Assembly (NCBI GenBank): GCA_016928775.1
Contig: JAFGKD010000070.1
Span: 1-54,632, forward strand
Reading direction: 5' to 3'
From: Candidatus Zhuqueibacterota bacterium
GTDB lineage: Bacteria > Zhuqueibacterota > Zhuqueibacteria > Residuimicrobiales > Krinioviventaceae
DNA length: 54,632 nucleotides
A program made the translations under genes and the position numbers. The notes beneath the pieces were generated by a model. The model was given only the letters and a program-made list of their open reading frames with translations, was not told where the DNA came from and searched no databases. Of the stretch, positions 25,749 to 33,946 are shown in pieces (position 1 is the stretch's first letter; each line of letters starts with the position of its first letter).

Positions 25749-27206
25749 ATGAAGCATTTAGTCGTTTTTGTTATTCTGATTCTGGCCACATCATGTTGGC
25801 TCAGTGCAACAAAAGATATCCCGGCCAATCCGGTTGTTCCCTCGCCGCAGCAGGTCGAATACCAAAAGATGGAGATCATCGGATTCATCCATTATACTGT
25901 GAATGCTTTTACCGATAAAGAATGGGGCGATGGTTCGGAGCGTTCGGATATTTTTAATCCGACAGAACTGGATGTCAGGCAATGGGTGCGCGCCGCCCGG
26001 CTTGGCGGCATGCAACAGCTTATATTGACAGCCAAACATCACGATGGCTTTTGTCTGTGGCCCTCTGCTTTCACCGAGCATTCGATAAAAAACAGCCCCT
26101 ACAAAGATGGCAGAGGAGATATCGTCAAGGAGTTAGCTGAGGCGTGTACACAAGCAGGACTCAAATTTGGTGTCTATTTATCGCCATGGGATCGCAATCA
26201 CCCTGACTATGCACGTTCCGAATACATCACATATTATCGAAATCAATTGCGCGAATTGCTGACAAATTATGGTCCCATATCAGAAATGTGGTTCGATGGC
26301 GCCAATGGCGGCGATGGCTGGTATGGCGGCGCCAATGAGAGGCGCACCATCGACCGAAAAACCTATTACGAGTGGCCAATCACCTGGAATCTGGTGAAGG
26401 AGCTGCAACCCGATATTCTCATCTTTTCCGATGCCGGCCCCGACATCCGCTGGATTGGCAACGAAAAAGGCATTGCCGGTGAGACGTGCTGGTCGATGTT
26501 TGATCGAACCAAAGTCGCTGTTGGCGATGCCGATCAGAATTATCTGAACACCGGCGATCCCGATGGTCCGCACTGGGTGGTGGGCGAATGCGATGTCTCA
26601 ATTCGTCCTGGCTGGTTTTATCATAAAAGTGAAGATGACAAGGTCAAAACGCCACAGCAGCTCGTCGATCTTTATTATAAATCCGTTGGTCGCAACGGCA
26701 CCCTGCTCCTGAATATACCGCCGGATCAACGTGGTTTGATCCACGAAAATGATGTCCAGTCACTCAAAGGCTTCAAAACGATCCTGGACGAAACGTTCAA
26801 AGAAAATCTCGCACGCGGCGCCAAAGTTATGGCCAACAGCCAATGGTCGCATGATGCCCGGTTTGCCGCGGATAATATCGTTGATCAGGATATCGATTCT
26901 TATTGGGCGGCCAAAGAAAATGACAGAGCAGCGACACTCACGCTCCACCTGGATGCGCCTGCGACATTCGATCGGATTATGCTGCAAGAGCCTGTACGCT
27001 TGGGACAACGAATCGCCCAATTTACCGTGGAAGCGCAGGTGGACGGAGACTGGCAGCACATCGCCTCGGCCACAACCATCGGCTATAAAAGGTTATTGCG
27101 ACTAACGCCAATTACAGTGACCCAAATTCGCCTCAAGATAATCGAGGCCAACAACACACCGGCTCTTTCGAACGTCGGATTGTTCAAGGCATCAGCGCTG
27201 GAATAG
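25749..27206 (+). CDS. GH29 alpha-L-fucosidase with F5/8 type C domain
   Basis: 485 residues, with AAGGAGG just before the ATG. The signal peptide MKHLVVFVILILATSC may be a lipoprotein signal with a weak lipobox. The GH29 barrel covers about 35-345: IGFIHYTVNAFTDKEWGDG, LILTAKHHDGFCLWPS, GLKFGVYLSPWDRNHPDY, and SEMWFDGANG carrying the catalytic nucleophile Asp. The C-terminal 130 residues form a discoidin (F5/8 type C) carbohydrate-binding domain. It removes alpha-L-fucose from glycans in the periplasm or at the surface. A second GH29 enzyme is encoded at 32759-33826 next to a sulfatase. Confidence 0.9.
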   Translation: MKHLVVFVILILATSCWLSATKDIPANPVVPSPQQVEYQKMEIIGFIHYTVNAFTDKEWGDGSERSDIFNPTELDVRQWVRAARLGGMQQLILTAKHHDGFCLWPSAFTEHSIKNSPYKDGRGDIVKELAEACTQAGLKFGVYLSPWDRNHPDYARSEYITYYRNQLRELLTNYGPISEMWFDGANGGDGWYGGANERRTIDRKTYYEWPITWNLVKELQPDILIFSDAGPDIRWIGNEKGIAGETCWSMFDRTKVAVGDADQNYLNTGDPDGPHWVVGECDVSIRPGWFYHKSEDDKVKTPQQLVDLYYKSVGRNGTLLLNIPPDQRGLIHENDVQSLKGFKTILDETFKENLARGAKVMANSQWSHDARFAADNIVDQDIDSYWAAKENDRAATLTLHLDAPATFDRIMLQEPVRLGQRIAQFTVEAQVDGDWQHIASATTIGYKRLLRLTPITVTQIRLKIIEANNTPALSNVGLFKASALE

Positions 27207-27307
27207 TGCGTGGCTGTTTGATTTTGAAGAGCTGGTTCGGTCTTTAACCGCAGGTGTACAAATGAAGCGACTAATGCACACTAATAATTGTTCGTATTGA
27301 GGGATAG

Positions 27308-29140
27308 ATGCACAGTTCAAATAAAACAGGTATTTCGATGAAATTTTGGGCGATCTTAATAAACAGTGCTTTTCCCCTTTCATACTTTATGATTTTCTAT
27401 TTTCGAATCGATGCCAAACTTTTCTATCAGGCACAACAGCCGGTTTTCTTTTTCCATTGGCCATTTATACAAAGTTTCACCACCTATGCCGGCGGACTCA
27501 ACGAGTTATTGGCCGCCTTTTTAACACAATTTTTCTATCGGACGTGGAGTGGCGCGGTCTTGCTGACGATCCTCTTCGCCTGTATTGCCCTGGTCAGCTA
27601 TCTCCTCATCCGACGGCTGAAAAACCGGAGCCCCGTCCTCTTTCTGCATTGGTTGCCAACGCTGTTTTTGTTCATCCTGCTTCACGATTATGATTTTCCG
27701 CTTGCTGTCACAACCGGATTCGTGTTAGCGCTTCTTGCTGCGGTTCTTTTTATATATAGCAATTTTTATAATATCATCTTCAGAGGTGGAATTTTTATCG
27801 GACTGTATACCGTGCTTTATTATATCACCGGCGGACCGGCATTGCTTTTTGTCGCTATCGTCCTGCTGTATGATTTGATCTACCAGCAAAAAGTGATACT
27901 CCCTGCCATTTATCTTGGTTTTGCTTTTTTCGTACCATTGTTCAGCTCGGCGTTTTTATTCATTCAAACACGGGGAAGCGCTTATTTTTTAAATCTCGGG
28001 CTCCCTGGCGAGGGTTTTGCTTTTTGGCCGGCTTTTTTTCTGCTTTTCTTTTTCCCGGCGCTCGTGCTGTTTTTCGGCCTTGGCGCCAGAGCACCATTCA
28101 GCACAATAACGCGTACAAAATGTGTACAAGCATTTTTCTCAGAGCGAACAACTCTGACCATCGTTGTACAGATATGCATCGCCTTTGTCTTGTCAGGCGC
28201 GGGTACATTGTTTTTTGCTCAGAAAAAGCAACAAGCAATGCTGACAGTAGATTATGCAGCGGAACATCATCTTTGGCAGCACGTGATTGAGGTTGTGCAA
28301 AACGGCCATTTACTCGATACCTATATCGGCCGCTACCAGTTGAATCGTGCGCTGTATTTTACTGGTCAACTGTGTGAATCCATGTTCGCTTTTCCGCAGG
28401 TTGCGGGATATCCCGGGCTGTTTATGCCCGAGAACATCCGCCATCTTTTTCCCATACAATACAGCGATCTGTTTTATGATCTCGGGCTCATTAATGAAGC
28501 GCAGCACTGGGCGCACGAAGCTTTATCAGTAACCGGCGATACACCAAGAAATCTGCAGCGCCTGGCCCTGGTTTATATCCTGAAAAAGGAATATGCCGCC
28601 GCGCAGAAATGCCTGGCACTGCTCAGCCGCACCAGCAGGTATAAAAGATGGGCAAACCAGCTCGCAGACGTCATCGAAAAAAAGGATTTTTCATCCTATC
28701 CGAAGCTTAAGCAGCTCGATGGCTTGATGTTAAAATCGGACTTTATCGTTATCCCGAGTCAACCCGAGGTCTGTCTGGAGGAATTGCTGAGCGTAAATAA
28801 CCACAACAAAATGGCCTATGAATACTATATGATGGGATTATTGCTGGACGGAAAAGTCGGGCGTTTCATGAACCGGCTTGAAGGGCTTCAACATATACAT
28901 TATCAACAAACGCCACGCCACTTTGAAGAAGCTATTTTGATGTACATGATGAACACTGGTCGCCGCGATTTCGCTCCACCGCCGGCCGGCTTGTCCGCGA
29001 ATACCATTGCGGCGTTTCAAGATTATATCGGCATTTTAAAGAAGTATAATAATCCCACCGCCGCCTATCGTGAGCTTGCTGCGAAATACGGGAACACCTA
29101 CTGGTTTTATGCCAGTTACATTTATCAGAAGGATCAATGA
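27308..29140 (+). CDS. DUF6057-type polytopic membrane protein, copy 2
   Basis: 610 residues from the ATG at 27308, with GAGGG four bases upstream; an ATG at 27338 is an alternative. About 300 residues of membrane segments are followed by a helical soluble half. It shares with copy 1 (5968-7791) the opening FRIDAKLFYQAQQPVFFFHW, the middle LLTVDYAAE / YLARQREW-type turn into the soluble half, YQLNRALYFTGQLCESMFAF, QYSDLFYDLGLINEAQHWAHE, and an ending of the form AAKYGNTYWFYASY. Family function is unknown. The stop at 29140 is one base before the start of the CxxCH-propeller lipoprotein gene, so the pair is translationally close to coupled. Confidence 0.75.
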   Translation: MHSSNKTGISMKFWAILINSAFPLSYFMIFYFRIDAKLFYQAQQPVFFFHWPFIQSFTTYAGGLNELLAAFLTQFFYRTWSGAVLLTILFACIALVSYLLIRRLKNRSPVLFLHWLPTLFLFILLHDYDFPLAVTTGFVLALLAAVLFIYSNFYNIIFRGGIFIGLYTVLYYITGGPALLFVAIVLLYDLIYQQKVILPAIYLGFAFFVPLFSSAFLFIQTRGSAYFLNLGLPGEGFAFWPAFFLLFFFPALVLFFGLGARAPFSTITRTKCVQAFFSERTTLTIVVQICIAFVLSGAGTLFFAQKKQQAMLTVDYAAEHHLWQHVIEVVQNGHLLDTYIGRYQLNRALYFTGQLCESMFAFPQVAGYPGLFMPENIRHLFPIQYSDLFYDLGLINEAQHWAHEALSVTGDTPRNLQRLALVYILKKEYAAAQKCLALLSRTSRYKRWANQLADVIEKKDFSSYPKLKQLDGLMLKSDFIVIPSQPEVCLEELLSVNNHNKMAYEYYMMGLLLDGKVGRFMNRLEGLQHIHYQQTPRHFEEAILMYMMNTGRRDFAPPPAGLSANTIAAFQDYIGILKKYNNPTAAYRELAAKYGNTYWFYASYIYQKDQ

Positions 29141-29141
29141 T

Positions 29142-30707
29142 ATGCGATTAAAGCCTTATGCAGGATTCCTTTTCCTTTTATTCTGCATCAGTTGCTCAGT
29201 GCACAAACCGGTTCGAGAGCACAACGCACCGATAAATCGTTTGCCGACCATCGAACCGGATTATACGGACATTGTCCTGCCGCCCAACAGTGCACCGATG
29301 AATTTTATTGTGCAGGAAGCCGCGACCGCTTATTATGTTGAATTTTCCGCGAAAACGGGTAAAAGTCTGGTCGTCTCATCGAGCTCGCCGAGCATCCGCA
29401 TTCCGTTCAGGCCATGGAAAGAACTGCTCAACAAGAACCGCGGTCATACACTTCAGATCACGGTTTATATTCGCGATCAACACAAAGCCTGGCACTCTTT
29501 TCAGCCGATTCTGAACGAGATCGCCGCGGACGACATTCAGCCTTATCTCGCCTATCGGCTCATCAAGCCGTTGTACGTTTATTGGGATCAAATGGGACTC
29601 TATCAGCGCGATCTAACCTCCTTTCGAGAACGACCGATCATCTTGAACCGGACGACCGGCGGCAATTGTGTGAATTGTCACTCCTTTCACAATTATAATC
29701 CGGATCGATTTTTGTTTCACATGCGCGCCGGGGAGGTCGGTACAGCCATGATGTTAGCCTATGATGGCAATATCTATAAAATCGACACGTCGACATCTTT
29801 CAACAGAGCGACAGCGTATCGGGCCTGGCATCCAAATGGTCAGATCGTGGCGTTTTCGGCTAATACGGTCAATCAATTCTTCCATACCGTAGGTGAAAAT
29901 CGCGATGTCTATGACAAGGCCTCGGATCTGGTACTTTACAATGTGGCAAACAATATGATCACGAGTTGTCCAGACATTGCGACCAGCGAGAGAATGGAAA
30001 CCTATCCCGAATGGTCCCCCGATGGTAAATATCTCTACTTTTGCGCCACGGACGGATTGCAGGTCTACGATCCCGAGGGGGAGCATCCCTATCGTCAGAT
30101 TAAATACGATCTGATGCGCATACCTTTTGATGCAGCGACAAACTTTTGGGGCAGCGTCGAACCTGTGCTCCTTGCCAGTGAGTTTGGACAAAGCGTCACC
30201 CATCCCAAAGTTTCTCCGGATGGACAATATGTCCTGTTTTGTATGTCAAGCTATGGCAATTTCTCCATTTACAAGCAGGATGCTGATCTGTATCTGTTAG
30301 ACACGCAAACAAAGGAGTATGATCGACTTTATTTGCTGAACAGCGACAAAACCGAGAGTTATCACAGTTGGAGTCGCGACGGCCGCTGGATTGTGTTCAG
30401 CAGCAAGCGCGAGGATGGCGTCTGTGCGCGTCCCTATTTCAGCCATGTCGATGCGAGCGGTCATTTTTCCAAACCCTATGTTTTGCCGCAAAAGAATCCG
30501 GCTTTTTATCGGACATTTTTTAAGACCTATAATATTCCAGAGTTCATCAGTGGACCTGTGCGCGTACGCCCGCAAAAATTGGCAAGGAGCGCGTGGGACA
30601 ATAACAATGTGATCAAGGCGAATCTTGATCCAAAATTGGGAGAACGTGTGGAAGAATCGGAAGACCCGATGTGGAAACCGGTGCAAAAGGGCAGGAAAAA
30701 AATCTGA
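29142..30707 (+). CDS. TolB-like (PD40) propeller lipoprotein with one CxxCH motif, copy 2
   Basis: 521 residues from the ATG at 29142. The open frame goes back to 29070 inside the previous gene, but this ATG has GAAGGA about 10 bases upstream and starts a lipoprotein signal, FLFLLFCISC. The order is the same as in copy 1: IEPDYTDIVLPPNSAPMNF, a beta domain, N-C-V-N-C-H (Cys176, Cys179, His180), then propeller blades (YRAWHPNGQIVAFSANTVNQ, YPEWSPDGKYLYF, HPKVSPDGQYVLF, SWSRDGRWIVFSSKRED). The strict conservation of the CxxCH in two diverged copies argues that haem, or at least a paired thiol site, matters. Export is by the lipoprotein route. The function is unknown. Confidence 0.78.
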   Translation: MRLKPYAGFLFLLFCISCSVHKPVREHNAPINRLPTIEPDYTDIVLPPNSAPMNFIVQEAATAYYVEFSAKTGKSLVVSSSSPSIRIPFRPWKELLNKNRGHTLQITVYIRDQHKAWHSFQPILNEIAADDIQPYLAYRLIKPLYVYWDQMGLYQRDLTSFRERPIILNRTTGGNCVNCHSFHNYNPDRFLFHMRAGEVGTAMMLAYDGNIYKIDTSTSFNRATAYRAWHPNGQIVAFSANTVNQFFHTVGENRDVYDKASDLVLYNVANNMITSCPDIATSERMETYPEWSPDGKYLYFCATDGLQVYDPEGEHPYRQIKYDLMRIPFDAATNFWGSVEPVLLASEFGQSVTHPKVSPDGQYVLFCMSSYGNFSIYKQDADLYLLDTQTKEYDRLYLLNSDKTESYHSWSRDGRWIVFSSKREDGVCARPYFSHVDASGHFSKPYVLPQKNPAFYRTFFKTYNIPEFISGPVRVRPQKLARSAWDNNNVIKANLDPKLGERVEESEDPMWKPVQKGRKKI

Positions 30708-30756
30708 AATAACAGCATGCCAGAGAAAAGTCCTCAACACTTTTTGTATTTCAAAC

Positions 30757-30785
30757 TTGACATCCTTGTTAAATATTGATATATA
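30757..30785 (+). promoter_or_regulatory. Strong sigma70-like promoter before the endonuclease/phosphatase gene
   Basis: A consensus -35 TTGACA (30757-30762) and -10 TATATA (30780-30785) are spaced 17 bases apart. The ATG at 30820 follows a CAGGAG ribosome-binding site. It separates this pair from the DUF6057/CxxCH cassette upstream. Confidence 0.7.
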
Positions 30786-30819
30786 TTGTTGAAACTTATT
30801 AATCCGCAGGAGAATTATA

Positions 30820-31932
30820 ATGGTCACAAAATCGAAAAAAAAATGCTGTCTGTTTCTTTCTCTCTTGTTGATTCTGCATTTTATATCATGCGAGCCGTTG
30901 GTGACACAATTTGAAGATCTTGAAGATGGGCACATGTACACAGCGAGATCGTTGACGTCGGCACCGACTTCTCCTGATACCATTTGTGTGATGACCTGGA
31001 ACATTCGTTTTGGCGCCGGTCTCATCCCATGGTTTGGCGATTCAAAGGGATCGCGCGTCATCCTCACCGAAAGCGAAGTTTTTCACAACATGAACGGCAT
31101 CGCCGCAAAATTACAATCCGTGCAGCCGGACATCCTGCTTTTGCAAGAAGTCGACATTCAATCGAAACGAACAGCTTACATCGATCAGGTGCAGTGGTTG
31201 CTGGATCACACCCATTTTAATTACGGTGCCTATGCTGCTGTGTGGAAAGCGCAGGTGATTCCGAGCGATGGTTTGGGGCGTATGGATATGGGCACCGCAG
31301 TTCTCTCACGTTGGCCTATCACAAAGGCTGAGCGTATCGCTCTACCGCTGCGCGGCGATCAGGACGCGCTGACAAAGCATTTTTATCTGCGCCGCAATAT
31401 CTTGAAAACTAAAATTGCATTGCCAGGATTAGAAGATTTTTACGCCATCAATATTCACACTTCTGCGTTCTCGACAGATGACACCAAAAAACAACAACTT
31501 GATATCTTTAAAAGCAAGCTCGACGAGCTTGTTGCCCGGAATATTCCATTTGTCGCCGGCGGTGATCTCAATTCATTGCCGCCCAATGCAACTGTTCTGG
31601 ATTATTGTATGATAGACAAGCGAGATGATGAATCTTTTCATGGCCCCGATGACGATCCGCAGCACAAAGAAGGGAGCTGGTTCGGCCCGGAAATCACCTG
31701 GCTGCAGGATTTGTATGACAACTATGTCGCCGCTATACCACTAGATGAATACGGGGCCAATGAATCGCACTATTTTTCACACACCACTGACTGGACTGCA
31801 CCTTACGACCGTAAACTCGATTATCTTTTTGCCAAAATACCATGGATCGTTGGCTCAGATTCCACCCACCAGGATGCGCGCCAGTGGTCCGACCATGCGC
31901 CCGTTAGCGCGAGATGGGAGGTGCCAAAATGA
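30820..31932 (+). CDS. Endonuclease/exonuclease/phosphatase-family lipoprotein
   Basis: 370 residues. A basic start and hydrophobic run end in LHFISC, a lipoprotein signal. The catalytic domain has VMTWNIRFG (Asn), LLLQEVDIQ (metal Glu), MGTAVLSRWPI, INIHTSAFS, VAGGDLNSLPPN (Asp and Asn) and WSDHAPVSARW (general-base Asp-His). All key residues of the EEP superfamily are present, so it is probably an active phosphodiesterase or phosphatase on DNA, inositol phosphates or lipids outside the cytoplasm. The stop overlaps the next start as ATGA (31929-31932), which suggests coupled translation. Confidence 0.85.
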   Translation: MVTKSKKKCCLFLSLLLILHFISCEPLVTQFEDLEDGHMYTARSLTSAPTSPDTICVMTWNIRFGAGLIPWFGDSKGSRVILTESEVFHNMNGIAAKLQSVQPDILLLQEVDIQSKRTAYIDQVQWLLDHTHFNYGAYAAVWKAQVIPSDGLGRMDMGTAVLSRWPITKAERIALPLRGDQDALTKHFYLRRNILKTKIALPGLEDFYAINIHTSAFSTDDTKKQQLDIFKSKLDELVARNIPFVAGGDLNSLPPNATVLDYCMIDKRDDESFHGPDDDPQHKEGSWFGPEITWLQDLYDNYVAAIPLDEYGANESHYFSHTTDWTAPYDRKLDYLFAKIPWIVGSDSTHQDARQWSDHAPVSARWEVPK

Positions 31933-32738
31933 ACAAGTTTACGATGCCGCTTTGTGCCTTGTTGGTTTTCAGCATAAATCTTTCAGGTCAATCACTTGAT
32001 GTGATCAATCTTGGGTGGCAGAACTGGTCAATCGGCACTGCCCAGGTATTGCCGCAACAGCGCGTTGAAATTGGCGTATTTCAGCCACTGAGATATGGCT
32101 ATTCCGAAAAAATGGAATTCTCCGTGCATCCGCTGCTTTTTTTTGTCGCGCCGAATTTTGACATAAAACGAAAACATGCTGAAATTGGCGGGATTTCACT
32201 TGCATCTCTGCATGGTCTTTCGTATCCCACATGGTTAATGCGCTTGTTAGCCAGAGAAGGGATCGGCGGGCTCATTTCACCCGAATTTAATATTCCGCAT
32301 ATTATCTCCGTACAAAATGAACTATTCGTTTCCGGAGAACTGTTGAGCAGCCACTTGTTGACTGGCATATTGGCATTCAACTTTGCAGTCAAATCCGGCC
32401 CCTTAGATCCGCGCACGACAATTGATTTACCCGTGGTTTACATTCGTTCCGGCGTTTATTATCACGATTACGGCATGAGAGCCGGCGTCGATATCAAAGG
32501 TGCGTTGGCATGGCGCTGGAGTTATGTCCTGGATGGAATGTTTTTTTATTATCCCAAAGCGGAATCGGATATAAACATGGCGTTTGAGCACAAAGGGCTC
32601 TTATATTGGACCAAAAGCCGCTCGTTCCAGATTTGCCTGGGTTACCTGTTGTCGTATGGCGAATATCCTTTCGGTACGCAGTGGCATCTGCTGCCGCTTG
32701 TTGATATGCAGTGGGGCTGGACGCGCAAAGGTCGATGA
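31929..32738 (+). CDS. Exported protein, possible outer-membrane beta-barrel
   Basis: 269 residues from the ATG at 31929, with GGGAGG about 10 bases upstream inside the previous gene. A signal peptide, MPLCALLVFSINLSGQS, is followed by a chain of alternating polar and aromatic strands (for example VEIGVFQPLRYGYSEKMEFS, TIDLPVVYIRSGVYYHDYG, LAWRWSYVLDGMFFYYP, FQICLGYLLSYGEY). It ends WGWTRKGR. This looks like a small outer-membrane beta-barrel, but I do not recognise a family. Overlap with the preceding lipoprotein gene suggests that the two products work together at the outer membrane. It converges with the GH29 gene with 20 bases between the stops. Confidence 0.65.
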   Translation: MNKFTMPLCALLVFSINLSGQSLDVINLGWQNWSIGTAQVLPQQRVEIGVFQPLRYGYSEKMEFSVHPLLFFVAPNFDIKRKHAEIGGISLASLHGLSYPTWLMRLLAREGIGGLISPEFNIPHIISVQNELFVSGELLSSHLLTGILAFNFAVKSGPLDPRTTIDLPVVYIRSGVYYHDYGMRAGVDIKGALAWRWSYVLDGMFFYYPKAESDINMAFEHKGLLYWTKSRSFQICLGYLLSYGEYPFGTQWHLLPLVDMQWGWTRKGR

Positions 32739-32758
32739 TAAGTTAACTTTTAGAGCAA

Positions 32759-33826
32759 TCACATCCCGACATGTCGCTGCAACCGCATCAACGCGTCGAC
32801 GTACTCCTGTGGAATCAAGCCGTGCACATTTGGTGGCACGTTGAGCAAAAAGTTGACGCCGCGCTCTCGACACTGATTGTACTGCTCGGCCAATTCGGCA
32901 TCGGATCGGGGCAGATCACCTGGCACATGGAACCACTCTTTGCCGATCGGATCACAATGCTCACCCGGGAGATAACAGGTACTACCCTCGATCTCACGCC
33001 AGGGATTGTGGCCGGCCTCCGGCGGACGATTGCGTTCGATGGCAATTAAATCCGATGGCCAGGCGTAAGCGACGTTATAGTTTGTCCCGTCGCCGATGCC
33101 GCTGTTCATCATAATCACTATATCATCCTGTTTCCCGGCAATATAGTTATAGAGATATTCGCGATAACCGCGCCCCAACACGCCCGGGATATCAATCCAC
33201 ATTTCCATTACCGGGCCATAATTTTTCAGCAGCTCTTCGATTTGGGCGGTTTGAAAATTTTGATACAATGAAGTTGTATGTGGCGGCATTTTACCCTCCT
33301 GCGATGCTGGGAATCCATTTTGACCGTTCCAATCGCCGCCGTCCGATGGCGTCTCGCTGCCGAATCGATTGTGATTGTCCCAGGAGCAATAATAAAATCC
33401 CGGTTTGATACCCCGCTTTTCACACGCTCTGACAAATGCCTCCACTACATCCGTTGTATTTGAGCTGCTGCTGACGTTATAGTCATTGTGTTGTGTGGGC
33501 CACAAACAGTGGCCGGCCACATGTTTGGTCGTCAGCACAGCATAGTGCATCCCGGCATCACGCGCCACTCCGATCCATTGGTCAACATCGAGCTTGTCCG
33601 GAGCATAGGTTGTCGAGGGCGCTTTGCCATCCGGCAATTCCTGCACAACAAATGTGCTCATGCCAAAGTGGATGAACATTCCATAGTGCAGAGCTTCCCA
33701 TTCCTTGAGTTGAGAAATCTTTAACCGTTGATCGCCCTGCTGTTTATTCATTGAACCGGTGCAGGATGGAAGAGCAATAGTTGCCGTCATTGTACCGGAG
33801 AGCTGGATAAATTGGCGTCGATTCAT
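32759..33826 (-). CDS. GH29-type alpha-L-fucosidase, short form
   Basis: 355 residues, with AGGGAGG seven bases before the ATG. The start MNRRQFIQLSGTMTATIALPSC combines a Tat-like double Arg with a possible lipobox (split here: MNRRQF, then ALPSC). The GH29 fold shows HYGMFIHFGMSTF, YAVLTTKHVAGHCLWPT, GIKPGFYYCSWDNHNRFG, MEMWIDIPGVLG with the nucleophile Asp, and FLLNVPPNVHGLIP. It lacks the discoidin domain of the 25749-27206 protein and has a longer insert after the SWDNHN loop. It follows the Cys-type sulfatase gene by 120 bases on the same strand. A role in trimming sulfated fucose-containing glycans fits the pair, but is inference. Confidence 0.85.
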   Translation of the reverse strand: MNRRQFIQLSGTMTATIALPSCTGSMNKQQGDQRLKISQLKEWEALHYGMFIHFGMSTFVVQELPDGKAPSTTYAPDKLDVDQWIGVARDAGMHYAVLTTKHVAGHCLWPTQHNDYNVSSSSNTTDVVEAFVRACEKRGIKPGFYYCSWDNHNRFGSETPSDGGDWNGQNGFPASQEGKMPPHTTSLYQNFQTAQIEELLKNYGPVMEMWIDIPGVLGRGYREYLYNYIAGKQDDIVIMMNSGIGDGTNYNVAYAWPSDLIAIERNRPPEAGHNPWREIEGSTCYLPGEHCDPIGKEWFHVPGDLPRSDAELAEQYNQCRERGVNFLLNVPPNVHGLIPQEYVDALMRLQRHVGM

Positions 33827-33946
33827 GAAACCTCCCTGAATAATTGACCTTGCTTTTTACACTGAAAAATTCGTTCACACAAAAACAAAGGACTAATATG
33901 CCTAAAATGAAAAGCCAATGGTAAGAACGGCCCGCTTTTCTCTTAC

